In this document: piece after piece, positions 40,915 to 49,034 of the stretch
Position numbering within the stretch: position 1 is the first letter of the stretch
How the letters are laid out: each line of letters opens with the position of its first letter
Assembly: GCA_040757575.1 (NCBI GenBank)
Contig: JBFLXA010000011.1
Location: 47,764 to 111,763 of the forward strand
Length of the DNA stretch: 64,000 nucleotides
From: PFJX01 sp040757575
GTDB lineage: Bacteria > Pseudomonadota > Gammaproteobacteria > Burkholderiales > Thiobacillaceae
Direction of reading: 5' to 3'
Made by a program: the position numbers and the translations under genes
Notes under the pieces: generated by a model
What the model was told of the DNA's origin: nothing
The model's database searches: none
Seen by the model: only the letters and a program-made list of their open reading frames with translations

Positions 40915-43389
40915 TCAGCGTTTACCTGGCCCACGCCAGGTGGGTTCCGGTTCCCCTGCATTTCGGTTGAGCTGTCGAGACAGTACGAACAGCAGGTCCG
41001 AGAGGCGGTTCAGATATTGGGCCAGACGGGTGGAGATAAGATCGCTTTCCCCCAGTCGCACGATATTCCGCTCCGCCCGCCGGCATACCGTGCGGCAGAC
41101 ATGGGCCTGGGCAGCGGCCCGGGTGCCTCCCGGCAGGACGAATTCTGTCAGGGGGGGCAGCGCAGTGTTTGCCCGTGCCAGGTACTGGTCCAGGGTGATC
41201 ACGTGATCGCCGGTGATCTGAGCTTGGTCCGGCCAGGCCAGTTCCGCGCCCAGGTTGAACAGGTCGTGCTGTATATCCACCAGCATATGACGGATGTCGT
41301 GGCTCAGGGGCTCTGCCAGCAGGGCGCCGATTTGGCTGTTGAGCTCGTCGACTTGGCCGATGGCTTCGATGCGCGGATCGCTCTTGGATAGTCTGGAGCC
41401 GTCCGCCAGGCCCGTGGAGCCATCGTCGCCGGTACGGGTGACGATATCCGTCAGCCGGTTTGGGCGGGGTGATTGTTCCGTGCCAGGGATGGCTGTTGAT
41501 TCGGGGGGCTTCGTATCCGGTCCGACGCGGTCCAAAAGGGTGGATCGGGCTTCGCCGTCGGGCAGGCGGGTTTGGCATTCCCGGAAGATGCGTGCCTTGC
41601 AGTCCCGGCATTGGGCGCTGTCCAGGCGTCCGTAAATACCGGCTATGGCATCAGGCTTGTGAGTGAATACATTCTGCTCGCCGATGTCATCCTGATAGCC
41701 TCCCCGCTTCAACATGGCGCAGGCCGCATCACTCACGCCGCATAAATAGAGGCCCCCGCCCAGCTTACGCCGGCGCTTTGCTTCGCCGGCCAGGAGTTCG
41801 GCACCCGCCAGGTCGATGGTGTTGATGCCTTTGGCGAAAAGCAACAGGTGGCGCTGGCTGGGGACATGCTCGTCTACGGCGGAAAAGGCCTGCTGGATGT
41901 GGTCCACGGCACCGAAGAAGATGGACCCTTCGATGCGCAGTATCTTCAACTGCGGGCAGTCCGGTTCGGCGCCGGTTTCCACTACGAACTTGCGCCGGGG
42001 ATTGTCCGTCTCCCGGGTATCCGGTACTACGGCCCGAATGGCCGGGCGGGAGGTTTTGGCCAGATAGAAGATCAGGGACACGAGAATGCCAAAGAAGATG
42101 CCCTTTTCCAGATCGATGACCGTACCGAAGAAACTCACTCCAAGCACCACGGCTTCGTTCTTGTGGGCTTTAAGGATGGCGCCGATGTGATGGAAGTCGA
42201 TCAGGTTCCAGGCCACCAGGAACAGCACGGCGGCCATGGCCGGAATGGGTAGGTAGGCAGCCAGGGGGGCCACCAGGAAGAGGATCAAGAGCAGGAAACC
42301 AGCGGAGAACACGGCTGCCAGGGGCGTGCGGGCACCGGATTCATAGTTCACGCCGCTGCGGTTGAAAGAGCCGGAGGAGGCATAGCCGGAGAAGAAGCTG
42401 CCCGCCAGGTTGGACAGGCCCTGGCCGATGAACTCCTGGTTGCCGTTGATGTGCTGTTCCGACTTCACGGCGATAGAGCGGGAGATGGAAACGGCTTCCG
42501 TCAGGGCCAGCACGGTCACTGCCAGGGCGGAGAAGATGGTGTTCTTCAGGGTGGCGAGAGAGAAATCCGGCATGGACAGGGGCGGCAGGCTGGTCGTCAG
42601 GGCTCCCACGGTGCGGATGCCGGTGACTTCCTCGCCAAAACCCCGGTTGAGCCAGGCGGCAAACAGGCCTCCCACCACCATGGCGACAATCATGTAAGGC
42701 ACTCGTTTCAGGTATTTGCGCGCCAGGATGCCTGCAACAAGGGAGACGGCGGCTACTGCCGTGACGTAGGGGTTCAGGTCATGGAGATGGGTGAGCAGCA
42801 TGCCGGCCACTTCGTAGGCGGGGGTACCCCGGGGGATTTCCAGGCCGAAGAAGTTCTTCACCTGGCTGGCGGCAATGAGCAGAGCCGCGCCGGCGGTGAA
42901 GCCAATGACCACGGTGTGGGAGATGAAATTGATCAGGGCGCCCATCTTCGCCAGGCCCATGATGAGCTGGAACAGGCCGGTGAGGAAGGTCAGGGTCAGC
43001 ACCATGCCGATGAATTCCGGGGAGCCGGGTTCGGCATAGGGGGAAACGGAGGCGAACACGACGATGGAAATGGCCGTGGTGGGGCCGGACACCAGATGCC
43101 AGGAGGACCCGAACAGGGCTGCAATGACCGTGGGGATCATGGCGGCATACAGGCCGTATTCCGGCGGCAGACCGGCAATGGTGGCAAAGGCCACGGCCTG
43201 GGGCAGGACGATCATCGCCCCGGTGAAGCCGGCCACGCCGTCCTGGCGCAGGCTGGCTTTGTTCACCAGATGCTGCCATTTCAAGAAGGGCAGGAATTGG
43301 TAAAGCCAGAGGTTGCAGGCCATGAACTCGCCGATGCGGTCGCGGGACACCTGATTCAGAGACTTGAGGTTTTTGATCCGGTTGATCAT
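40915..43389 (-). CDS. SulP anion transporter-STAS-cobalamin adenosyltransferase fusion
   Basis: 824 residues in one uninterrupted frame. Residues about 25-450 are a SulP transporter (QDGVAGFTGAMIVLPQAVAFATIAGLPPEYGLYAAMIP, SGPTTAISIVVFAS). Residues about 475-590 form a STAS domain (LKILRIEGSIFFGAV, NTIDLAGAELL). A Cys segment CRDCKARIFREC (594-605) and a 34-residue linker lead to a complete PduO-type ATP:cob(I)alamin adenosyltransferase at 645-815 (TRTGDDGSTGLADGSR, VCRRAER, YLNRLSDLLFVLSR). The ATG at 43389 overlaps the DUF1841 stop. No Met or ribosome site for a separate adenosyltransferase is visible in the linker. Substrate may be sulfate or bicarbonate. The fusion is the oddest gene in the window. 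Confidence 0.88.
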   Translation of the reverse strand: MINRIKNLKSLNQVSRDRIGEFMACNLWLYQFLPFLKWQHLVNKASLRQDGVAGFTGAMIVLPQAVAFATIAGLPPEYGLYAAMIPTVIAALFGSSWHLVSGPTTAISIVVFASVSPYAEPGSPEFIGMVLTLTFLTGLFQLIMGLAKMGALINFISHTVVIGFTAGAALLIAASQVKNFFGLEIPRGTPAYEVAGMLLTHLHDLNPYVTAVAAVSLVAGILARKYLKRVPYMIVAMVVGGLFAAWLNRGFGEEVTGIRTVGALTTSLPPLSMPDFSLATLKNTIFSALAVTVLALTEAVSISRSIAVKSEQHINGNQEFIGQGLSNLAGSFFSGYASSGSFNRSGVNYESGARTPLAAVFSAGFLLLILFLVAPLAAYLPIPAMAAVLFLVAWNLIDFHHIGAILKAHKNEAVVLGVSFFGTVIDLEKGIFFGILVSLIFYLAKTSRPAIRAVVPDTRETDNPRRKFVVETGAEPDCPQLKILRIEGSIFFGAVDHIQQAFSAVDEHVPSQRHLLLFAKGINTIDLAGAELLAGEAKRRRKLGGGLYLCGVSDAACAMLKRGGYQDDIGEQNVFTHKPDAIAGIYGRLDSAQCRDCKARIFRECQTRLPDGEARSTLLDRVGPDTKPPESTAIPGTEQSPRPNRLTDIVTRTGDDGSTGLADGSRLSKSDPRIEAIGQVDELNSQIGALLAEPLSHDIRHMLVDIQHDLFNLGAELAWPDQAQITGDHVITLDQYLARANTALPPLTEFVLPGGTRAAAQAHVCRTVCRRAERNIVRLGESDLISTRLAQYLNRLSDLLFVLSRQLNRNAGEPEPTWRGPGKR

Positions 43390-43817
43390 GTTCGGGATTT
43401 CGATTCCACACAGTTGATATAGGCCGCGCCATCGGGCGGCAGGCGGTCCCGCTGGGCACGCCAGAGCATTTCCCCAAGGCAGTCCATGACGTCATGCTGG
43501 GCGGCGTGTTCATCCCCTAGGCGGGCCAGCAAGCTGTCGTATGCACCGCGGATACCCGGCGGCTGGTCGATGGAAAGCTGTTCGGAAATGGACAGGTGCA
43601 TGGAGAGATGCAGGAAAGGGTTGGTCTCCCCCAGTTCCGGTGGCCATTCCCGCTCACGGAAACGTTCGGGATTATCCAGTACCGGGTGGTATTCGGGGTG
43701 CCTGGAGATGTGTTCCACCGCCATGCTTTCCAGTTGGGTGAGGGGCTGTCCGGAGCGGAATTTACCCCAGGACTGGAAGAAGAAATCCCGAACCTGATCC
43801 CGGGAGGGGTTAAACAT
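43386..43817 (-). CDS. DUF1841 family protein
   Basis: 143 residues from the ATG at 43817 (MFNPSRDQVRDFFFQSWGKFRSG), the family start. Typical segments are LTQLESMAVEHISRHPEYHPVLDN, NPFLHLSMHLSISEQLSIDQP and QHDVMDCLGEMLWRAQR. It is a small cytoplasmic helical protein, widespread in betaproteobacteria and often near nth, of unknown function. The histidine-rich core could bind metal. Its start overlaps the FIST stop and its stop overlaps the SulP fusion. Confidence 0.88.
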   Translation of the reverse strand: MFNPSRDQVRDFFFQSWGKFRSGQPLTQLESMAVEHISRHPEYHPVLDNPERFREREWPPELGETNPFLHLSMHLSISEQLSIDQPPGIRGAYDSLLARLGDEHAAQHDVMDCLGEMLWRAQRDRLPPDGAAYINCVESKSRT

Positions 43818-44916
43818 CCGCGGCCTCCATGCCCTGGCCAAGGACCAGAACCGTGCTGTATTGCAACAGGCGGTTGGCGCCGTCCAGATGGGCGATTTCC
43901 CCATTGCCGTAGAAGCCCAGCAGGGGCAGGCCGGGAAAGTGTCGCTTCAGTGCCTGTATATCCCGGTCCTGGCCGCCATAGAACCAGGGCCCCCGGCCGA
44001 TGCAGGGGAACATCAGGGCGAAGTCCGGTTCTCCGGCCTCGTCAGGAGCGCGCCCTTGCAAGCGGTGGAGCATGGCTTCCATGTCCTGCTCGGCCGCCTG
44101 GGGGTGGCGCAAGGCCCAGAACAGGGACTGGCCTGGCGTGAGGCTGCCGGCGACGGTGACGGACTTGTCATCCGGGTTGACGCCAACCACCGGTAGCAGG
44201 TGGTAACGGCCTTCCTCCAGGGCCCCTTCAAGTTCGCCAAAGGGCAGCCCGGCCATGAGCAGATGGGTGGGAATCCGGGCCGGTGCCCGGCTGGACAGGG
44301 GGAGTTCTCGCACCAGGGTGGTCAGTGCGGGTTCACCGCCCAGGGTATGCAGGTCATGGCCACTTACCGTCTCGATAGGCGCGGGTTTGGAAAGCAGGCG
44401 CACGCCCTGGGAGATGCCGATGCGCAAGTGGGCACCGTTGATGCGCATTTCTGTCCGGCCAGCCGACTGGACCCGGGCGCCGCTCCACACGGAATAGGGC
44501 CCCTGGCCGGTGGCATCGCCAGATACTCCACCAAAGCGCGGGTTACCCGTAGTGAGCCAGTGCATGTCCAGAGCATTGGGGGCCGCAAAGGTCAGGGTCT
44601 CTCCCGCTGTGCCATGGGTGGGGTGGAGTCCGCATCCCCCCCCCAGAACCAGTGCGGCGGCGGCGGGAGCGTCCAGCACCCAGTCCTCCTCGGTGAACAC
44701 CCCGGCCGCCGTGCAGCCGGCCACTTGGAGACAGCCAGCGGCCCGGGCGGCGGCGGAAATGGCCGGTTGGGGATCAGTGGCAAATTCGGAGGTGAGATAG
44801 AGAAGGACGGCTGTTGGATGCCTCAGATCCGCCCGGTCCATGGCCAATTCCACGGCCCGGGCGGCCAGGGCAGCATCGGGTTGGCGCCCCTGGGCGAGTC
44901 CGGTGGCGGCCTTCAC
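43810..44916 (-). CDS. FIST domain sensory protein
   Basis: 368 residues from a GTG at 44916 that overlaps the nth stop (GTGA). It has FIST N (ATGLAQGRQPDAALAARAVELAMD ... VAGCTAAGVFTEEDW) and FIST C (PFGELEGALEEGRYHLLPVVGVNPDDKSVTVAG; ALMFPCIGRGPWFYGG) patterns. FIST proteins are predicted small-ligand sensors, often linked with signalling. Lacks a signalling output domain here, so it is a stand-alone sensor. Confidence 0.88.
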   Translation of the reverse strand: MKAATGLAQGRQPDAALAARAVELAMDRADLRHPTAVLLYLTSEFATDPQPAISAAARAAGCLQVAGCTAAGVFTEEDWVLDAPAAAALVLGGGCGLHPTHGTAGETLTFAAPNALDMHWLTTGNPRFGGVSGDATGQGPYSVWSGARVQSAGRTEMRINGAHLRIGISQGVRLLSKPAPIETVSGHDLHTLGGEPALTTLVRELPLSSRAPARIPTHLLMAGLPFGELEGALEEGRYHLLPVVGVNPDDKSVTVAGSLTPGQSLFWALRHPQAAEQDMEAMLHRLQGRAPDEAGEPDFALMFPCIGRGPWFYGGQDRDIQALKRHFPGLPLLGFYGNGEIAHLDGANRLLQYSTVLVLGQGMEAADV

Positions 44917-45545
44917 AGGAATTTGTCCTTGTAGTCACACAGATCCCGGAGGATGCAGAGGCCGCATTCGGGTTTGCGGGCCTTGCAGACGTAGCGGCCG
45001 TGCAGGATGAGCCAGTGATGGGCATCCAGACGGAATTCGGCGGGCACATGGCGTAACAGTTTCTTTTCCACTTCCAGGACGGTCTTGCCTGGGGCGATGC
45101 CCGTGCGATTGGCCACCCGGAAGATGTGGGTGTCCACGGCGATGGTGGGTTCGCCAAAGGCAGTATTGAGCACCACGTTGGCGGTCTTGCGGCCCACGCC
45201 CGGCAGGGCCTCCAGGGCTTCCCGGTTCCGGGGCACTTCGCCACCGTGTTTGTCCAGCAGGATCTGACAGGTGGCAAGCACGTTGCGGGTCTTGGTCTGG
45301 AACAGGCCGATGTGCTTGATGTAGGCCTTCAGGCCATCCTCCCCCAATGACAACATGGCCTCGGGGGTGGGAGCGGCAGGAAACAGGTCGGCGGTGGCCT
45401 GGTTGACGCTCTTGTCCGTGGCCTGGGCCGACAGGATCACCGCCACCAGCAACTGAAAGGGCGAGTGGTATTCCAGTTCGGTCGTGGGTTTGGGATTGCT
45501 GGCCTGAAGACGTTCGAAGATGGCGCGGCGGCGGGCGGCGTTCAT
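44913..45545 (-). CDS. nth: Endonuclease III (DNA glycosylase/AP lyase)
   Basis: 210 residues from the ATG at 45545. Helix-hairpin-helix with catalytic K120 (GVGRKTANV) and D138 (VDTH), the same numbers as the E. coli enzyme. A [4Fe-4S] loop is present at the C-terminus as C-x6-C-x2-C-x5-C (CKARKPECGLCILRDLC). It removes oxidised pyrimidines from DNA. In many proteobacteria nth directly follows rnfE; here a metalloprotease gene lies between them. Confidence 0.97.
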   Translation of the reverse strand: MNAARRRAIFERLQASNPKPTTELEYHSPFQLLVAVILSAQATDKSVNQATADLFPAAPTPEAMLSLGEDGLKAYIKHIGLFQTKTRNVLATCQILLDKHGGEVPRNREALEALPGVGRKTANVVLNTAFGEPTIAVDTHIFRVANRTGIAPGKTVLEVEKKLLRHVPAEFRLDAHHWLILHGRYVCKARKPECGLCILRDLCDYKDKFL

Positions 45546-45568
45546 GGACCAATGATAGTTGAAAGGGG

Positions 45569-45596
45569 CAAAAAAAAGGGGCGCAGAGCGCCCCGA
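45569..45596 (-). terminator. Rho-independent terminator after the PEP-CTERM gene
   Basis: On the minus strand, GGGGCGC-TCT-GCGCCCC (45578-45594) is followed by seven or eight T residues (plus-strand A run at 45570-45577). It lies between the metalloprotease stop and the nth start, so nth probably has its own promoter. Confidence 0.85.
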
Positions 45597-45612
45597 TTCT
45601 GTGCCCGGGTGC

Positions 45613-46530
45613 TCAAGCGCGGCGGCGTTTCGCCCCAACGGACACCAGGGTCAGGCCCGCCAGAAGCAGGGCCCAGGTCTCGGGTTCGGGCACCGGAGCA
45701 GCAGCCACCTGCCAGCCGATGTCCCGCAGGCCGTTCCAGTCCAAATCGGTGAATTCCTTGCGGGTGCCCAGGAAAATGGTGGGGTCCATGGCGGCTTCGA
45801 AACTGCCTGCTCCATTAATGGTACTGGTCAGGCCGTCTTGCCAATGGGCGTCATCGTCGAGGGGTTGGGTGCCGCTATAGGCGCCGGTAAAGCTGGGGAC
45901 GGCGGCATTCACCTTGTTTTTCCAGGAGTTAGACGTGCCGTATCCCAGCACATGGCCGATTTCATGCAGGGCAACGGAGTAGAAATCAGCGCCACTGAAG
46001 GATTCCATGGTGCTCACGTCACTGTCGAAGTACCAGTTGCTGTAGCTGCTGTTCAAGCTCAGCGTACCGCCCCAGGGAGCGAAGTCGGTGTCGTAGACGC
46101 CTGCGGGACCGAAAGGGACATAACCCGTCTGACCCCGGCTAAGGGAATCGAAGAAGGACAGGGATGAGTAGGAAATAGAGCCTCCACCCGGTCCCCCTTT
46201 GCCCAGGGTGCTTCCTCCCAGGCTCATGGCGCCCACATAGATGCGCAGTTCGTTGGCGGCAATGGATGCGTTGTTGATGTCGGTTTGCGCGCCCGTGCTG
46301 GGGTTGTAAAAGCTTAGGTCGAGCGTATTGCTGCCAGCAGACGTAATAGCACCCAATTGGTCGGTAATGCGGGACTCGAACACGTTGGCAGCAGATTCCA
46401 GGATACTTTTCTGAGTTGTGCCGAAGAAGTTCGTGGTGTCGTAGGTGTAGTCAAAAACGATGTCGATATTTGCAGAAGCCAGGGCGGGGGCCAGGGTCAG
46501 AGAAATGGCAAGGGGCAGTGTTTTCAGCAT
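45613..46530 (-). CDS. PEP-CTERM-anchored matrixin-like metalloprotease
   Basis: 305 residues from the ATG at 46530 (MLKTLPLAISLTLAPALASA signal peptide). Zinc motif H189-E190-x-x-H193-x-x-G196 (HEIGHVLG) is followed by Y-G-T, so the usual third zinc histidine of HExxHxxGxxH is replaced by T199. The Gly/Ser-rich middle (GSTLGKGGPGGGS) is secreted-type. The C-terminus VPEPETWALLLAGLTLVSVG + KRRRA is a PEP-CTERM sorting signal that exosortase/EpsH systems process in biofilm-forming bacteria; exosortase genes are not in this window. It sits between rnfE and nth, 129 bases from rnfE. Confidence 0.9.
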   Translation of the reverse strand: MLKTLPLAISLTLAPALASANIDIVFDYTYDTTNFFGTTQKSILESAANVFESRITDQLGAITSAGSNTLDLSFYNPSTGAQTDINNASIAANELRIYVGAMSLGGSTLGKGGPGGGSISYSSLSFFDSLSRGQTGYVPFGPAGVYDTDFAPWGGTLSLNSSYSNWYFDSDVSTMESFSGADFYSVALHEIGHVLGYGTSNSWKNKVNAAVPSFTGAYSGTQPLDDDAHWQDGLTSTINGAGSFEAAMDPTIFLGTRKEFTDLDWNGLRDIGWQVAAAPVPEPETWALLLAGLTLVSVGAKRRRA

Positions 46531-46659
46531 GGGGTTCCCTGTGGGTGTGAGCGTATTTGGTGGATGGGAAGCAAGTTCAAGGCCAGACGATAAGCCCATG
46601 AATCCTAACCAGTTTGTATTCCCGTAGATGGGGTAATGTAAGAAATATCGACATTCTTG

Positions 46660-47307
46660 TCAGGCACGTTTAGGCTGACGCTGGATCCAGTTGTGCAAGG
46701 CGATCAGGATGCCCAGGCCGATGAAGGCCCCTGGCGGCAGGGCCGCCAGCAGGAAGCCTTGGTAGTCGGGGATCAAGTGCAGGACCCAGGCCTTGGCTTC
46801 GGGCCCCAGGGCCAGATCGATGTCGGACAGCAGGGTACCTTTGCCGAAGAATTCCCGCAGGGCTCCCAGGGTCACCAGCACGGCGGTGAGGCCTAGGCCC
46901 ATCATGGTGCCGTCCAGGACAGATTCCGCTGTGGAGCGTTTGGAGGCGAAGGCTTCCACCCGGGCCAGGACGATGCAGTTGGTGGTGATAAGGGGAATGA
47001 ATACGCCCAGCACCAGGTAGAGGGGGTGGACCCAGGCGTTCATGGCCAGCTGAACCACAGTGACCAGGGCAGCGATGATGAGCACGAATACTGGAATGCG
47101 GATCTCCTGGGGGATGAAGTTGCGCACCAGGGCCACGGACACGTTGCTCAGGACCATCACCAGGGTGGTGGCCAGCCCCAGGGACAGGGCGTTGACCACG
47201 TTGTTGCTGATGGCCAGTAGCGGACATAGTCCCAGCAACTGGACCAGAGCGGGATTCTGTTTCCACAGACCGTTGACGATGATTTCCCGGGTTGCCGTGG
47301 ATGTCAT
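46660..47307 (-). CDS. rnfE: Ion-translocating oxidoreductase subunit RnfE
   Basis: 215 residues, six membrane segments. NPALVQLLGLCPLLAISNNVVNALSLGLAT and FIPLITTNCIVLARVEAFASK match RnfE, paralogous to RnfA. The start overlaps the rnfG stop as ATGA. RnfA and RnfE together hold a membrane [2Fe-2S] site (conserved Cys in LLGLCPL and TTNCIV). Part of the Rnf complex that couples ferredoxin:NAD oxidoreduction to ion flow. Confidence 0.95.
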   Translation of the reverse strand: MTSTATREIIVNGLWKQNPALVQLLGLCPLLAISNNVVNALSLGLATTLVMVLSNVSVALVRNFIPQEIRIPVFVLIIAALVTVVQLAMNAWVHPLYLVLGVFIPLITTNCIVLARVEAFASKRSTAESVLDGTMMGLGLTAVLVTLGALREFFGKGTLLSDIDLALGPEAKAWVLHLIPDYQGFLLAALPPGAFIGLGILIALHNWIQRQPKRA

Positions 47308-47975
47308 GGCGTCTCCTTGGGTTTGGGTTCAGGCAGGCGCAGGAGCTGCTGGCGGTGGGCTTCGAAGTAGTTGAGGGCCTTGTGCACGGCCTTCACCACT
47401 GCCCGGGGGGTGACGGTGGCCCCGGCCAGGTAATCGAACTGGCCGCCATCCTTGCGCACCCGCCAGCCTTCAGCCGCAGGGTTTTGGGCTGATTTGCCCG
47501 TGAACAGCTTGATCCAGTCGTTCTTGGCTATGTCGATGTAATCACCCAGGCCCGGGGTTTCCTTGTGACTGGTAACCCGTACCCCGGCGATGCTGCCATC
47601 GGCCAGGATGCCGATCAAAAGTTTGATCTCACCGGCATAACCGTCCGGCGCCACGGCTTCCAGCACCACCGCCGTAGGTTTGCCCTGGCTGGCGGCCACG
47701 TAGGCGAGGCCCGGGTGACGAAGCCCCAGCAGGGGGTCCGCAGGCAGGGGTTGGGCATCCCTCACCGGGTCATTGTCGAAGCTGCCGGCGGGTAGGGCCT
47801 GGGTCACCAGGCGCATCTTGGCTTCCAGCTCGCTGCGCTCGATGGTGGGTCGGGTGGCCAGATAGGTGCCGGCCAGCAGGCCGGCGCAGACCACGGAGAA
47901 CAGCAGCAGGGTGAGGGAGGTGGAAAGCGTCTCGGAGAGTGCCTCGCCCAGGGCATGGCGCCGGGGGAAGTTCAT
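47304..47975 (-). CDS. rnfG: Ion-translocating oxidoreductase subunit RnfG
   Basis: 223 residues. One N-terminal membrane helix (LTLLLFSVVCAGLLAGTYLA), then a periplasmic FMN-binding domain; FMN attaches to a threonine in the DYLAGATVTPRAVVKAV motif, here AGATVT instead of the common SGATxT. Start overlaps rnfD stop and stop overlaps rnfE start, both as ATGA. Confidence 0.93.
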   Translation of the reverse strand: MNFPRRHALGEALSETLSTSLTLLLFSVVCAGLLAGTYLATRPTIERSELEAKMRLVTQALPAGSFDNDPVRDAQPLPADPLLGLRHPGLAYVAASQGKPTAVVLEAVAPDGYAGEIKLLIGILADGSIAGVRVTSHKETPGLGDYIDIAKNDWIKLFTGKSAQNPAAEGWRVRKDGGQFDYLAGATVTPRAVVKAVHKALNYFEAHRQQLLRLPEPKPKETP

Positions 47976-49006
47976 GGCTTCTTCCCGTTTCCAGTCTGGT
48001 GGCCGAACACCCTGGGCTGGGTGTAAGTGTCAATGAAGGGGGCGGCCACGTTGGCCAGCAGAATGGAGAAGGCCACGCCGTCAGGATAACTGCCGTAATT
48101 CCGGATCAACACTACCAGCATGCCTGCCAGACCGGCATAGATGAGCTTGCCCCGAGGCGTGGAAGCGGCGGTAACCGGATCCGTTGCAATGAAGAAGGCT
48201 CCCAGCATGGCGCTGCCGGAGAACAGGTGGAATAGCGGGCTCGCATGGGCGCCTGGATCCAGCAGATACAACAGGCCAGCCGTCAGGACGATGGCTCCCA
48301 GGAACGCCGTGGGAATGTGCCAGGTGATGACCCGGTTGGCCAGCAGCAGCAAGCCGCCGAACAGCATCATCAGGGCAATGATTTCCTGGCCCCGGGCGCC
48401 TACCCAGCCGAAGGCGGGCAGGGCCAGGATATCGGCCATGGGCTTGTCCAGCCGCAACTGGGTTTTCAGGGTATCCAGGGCAGTGGCTGCGGTGTAGGCG
48501 TCTGGGCTGACTGCGCCCTGGCCGGCGAACACCAGGTCGAAGGCTTCGCCCAGGCTGATGGTGTGGTCCACCAAACCAATGGGGCCGGGCCACTGGGTCA
48601 TCTGCATGGGGAAGCTGACAATGAGGGCGGCGTAGCCCACCATGGCCGGGTTGAACAGGTTCTGTCCCAGGCCACCGTATAGTTGTTTGGCCACCACCAC
48701 TGCGAAGAGCATGCCCACCAGATAGAGCCACCAGGGGGCCAGGGTGGGCATGGAGAAGGCCAGCAGCCAGGCGGTGACCAGAACCGAACCATCCTTCAGG
48801 AATGGCCCCAGGGGCATGCCCCGCAAAAGCAGCAACAAGGATTCCAGCACGATGCCGAACAGGCTGCACAACAGCAGGCTCACCCAGATACCGGGGCCGT
48901 AGAACCAGGCGTGGGCAATGATGGCGGGGATCAGGGCCGCCATGACCTTGAGCATCACGGCGGAGACCGAATTGTTCGCCAGCAGGGTGAAAGGTGAGCC
49001 GTTCAT
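47972..49006 (-). CDS. rnfD: Ion-translocating oxidoreductase subunit RnfD
   Basis: 344 residues with about nine membrane helices (ALIPAIIAHAWFYGPGIWVSLLLCSLFGIVLESLLLLLRG). A covalent-FMN threonine is expected in the TAATALDTLKTQ segment. IATDPVTAASTPRGKLIYA and GVAFSILLANVAAPFID are typical RnfD sequence. It begins 28 bases after rnfC. Confidence 0.94.
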   Translation of the reverse strand: MNGSPFTLLANNSVSAVMLKVMAALIPAIIAHAWFYGPGIWVSLLLCSLFGIVLESLLLLLRGMPLGPFLKDGSVLVTAWLLAFSMPTLAPWWLYLVGMLFAVVVAKQLYGGLGQNLFNPAMVGYAALIVSFPMQMTQWPGPIGLVDHTISLGEAFDLVFAGQGAVSPDAYTAATALDTLKTQLRLDKPMADILALPAFGWVGARGQEIIALMMLFGGLLLLANRVITWHIPTAFLGAIVLTAGLLYLLDPGAHASPLFHLFSGSAMLGAFFIATDPVTAASTPRGKLIYAGLAGMLVVLIRNYGSYPDGVAFSILLANVAAPFIDTYTQPRVFGHQTGNGKKP

Positions 49007-49034
49007 GGGCAGCGGGGAGTGAAGGGAATGTTAT

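Noticed and set aside
41450..41560. Possible separate start for the adenosyltransferase within the SulP linker
   Set aside because: Only a TTG without a ribosome site was found; the frame is continuous, so a fusion is the simpler reading, although sequence error cannot be excluded.
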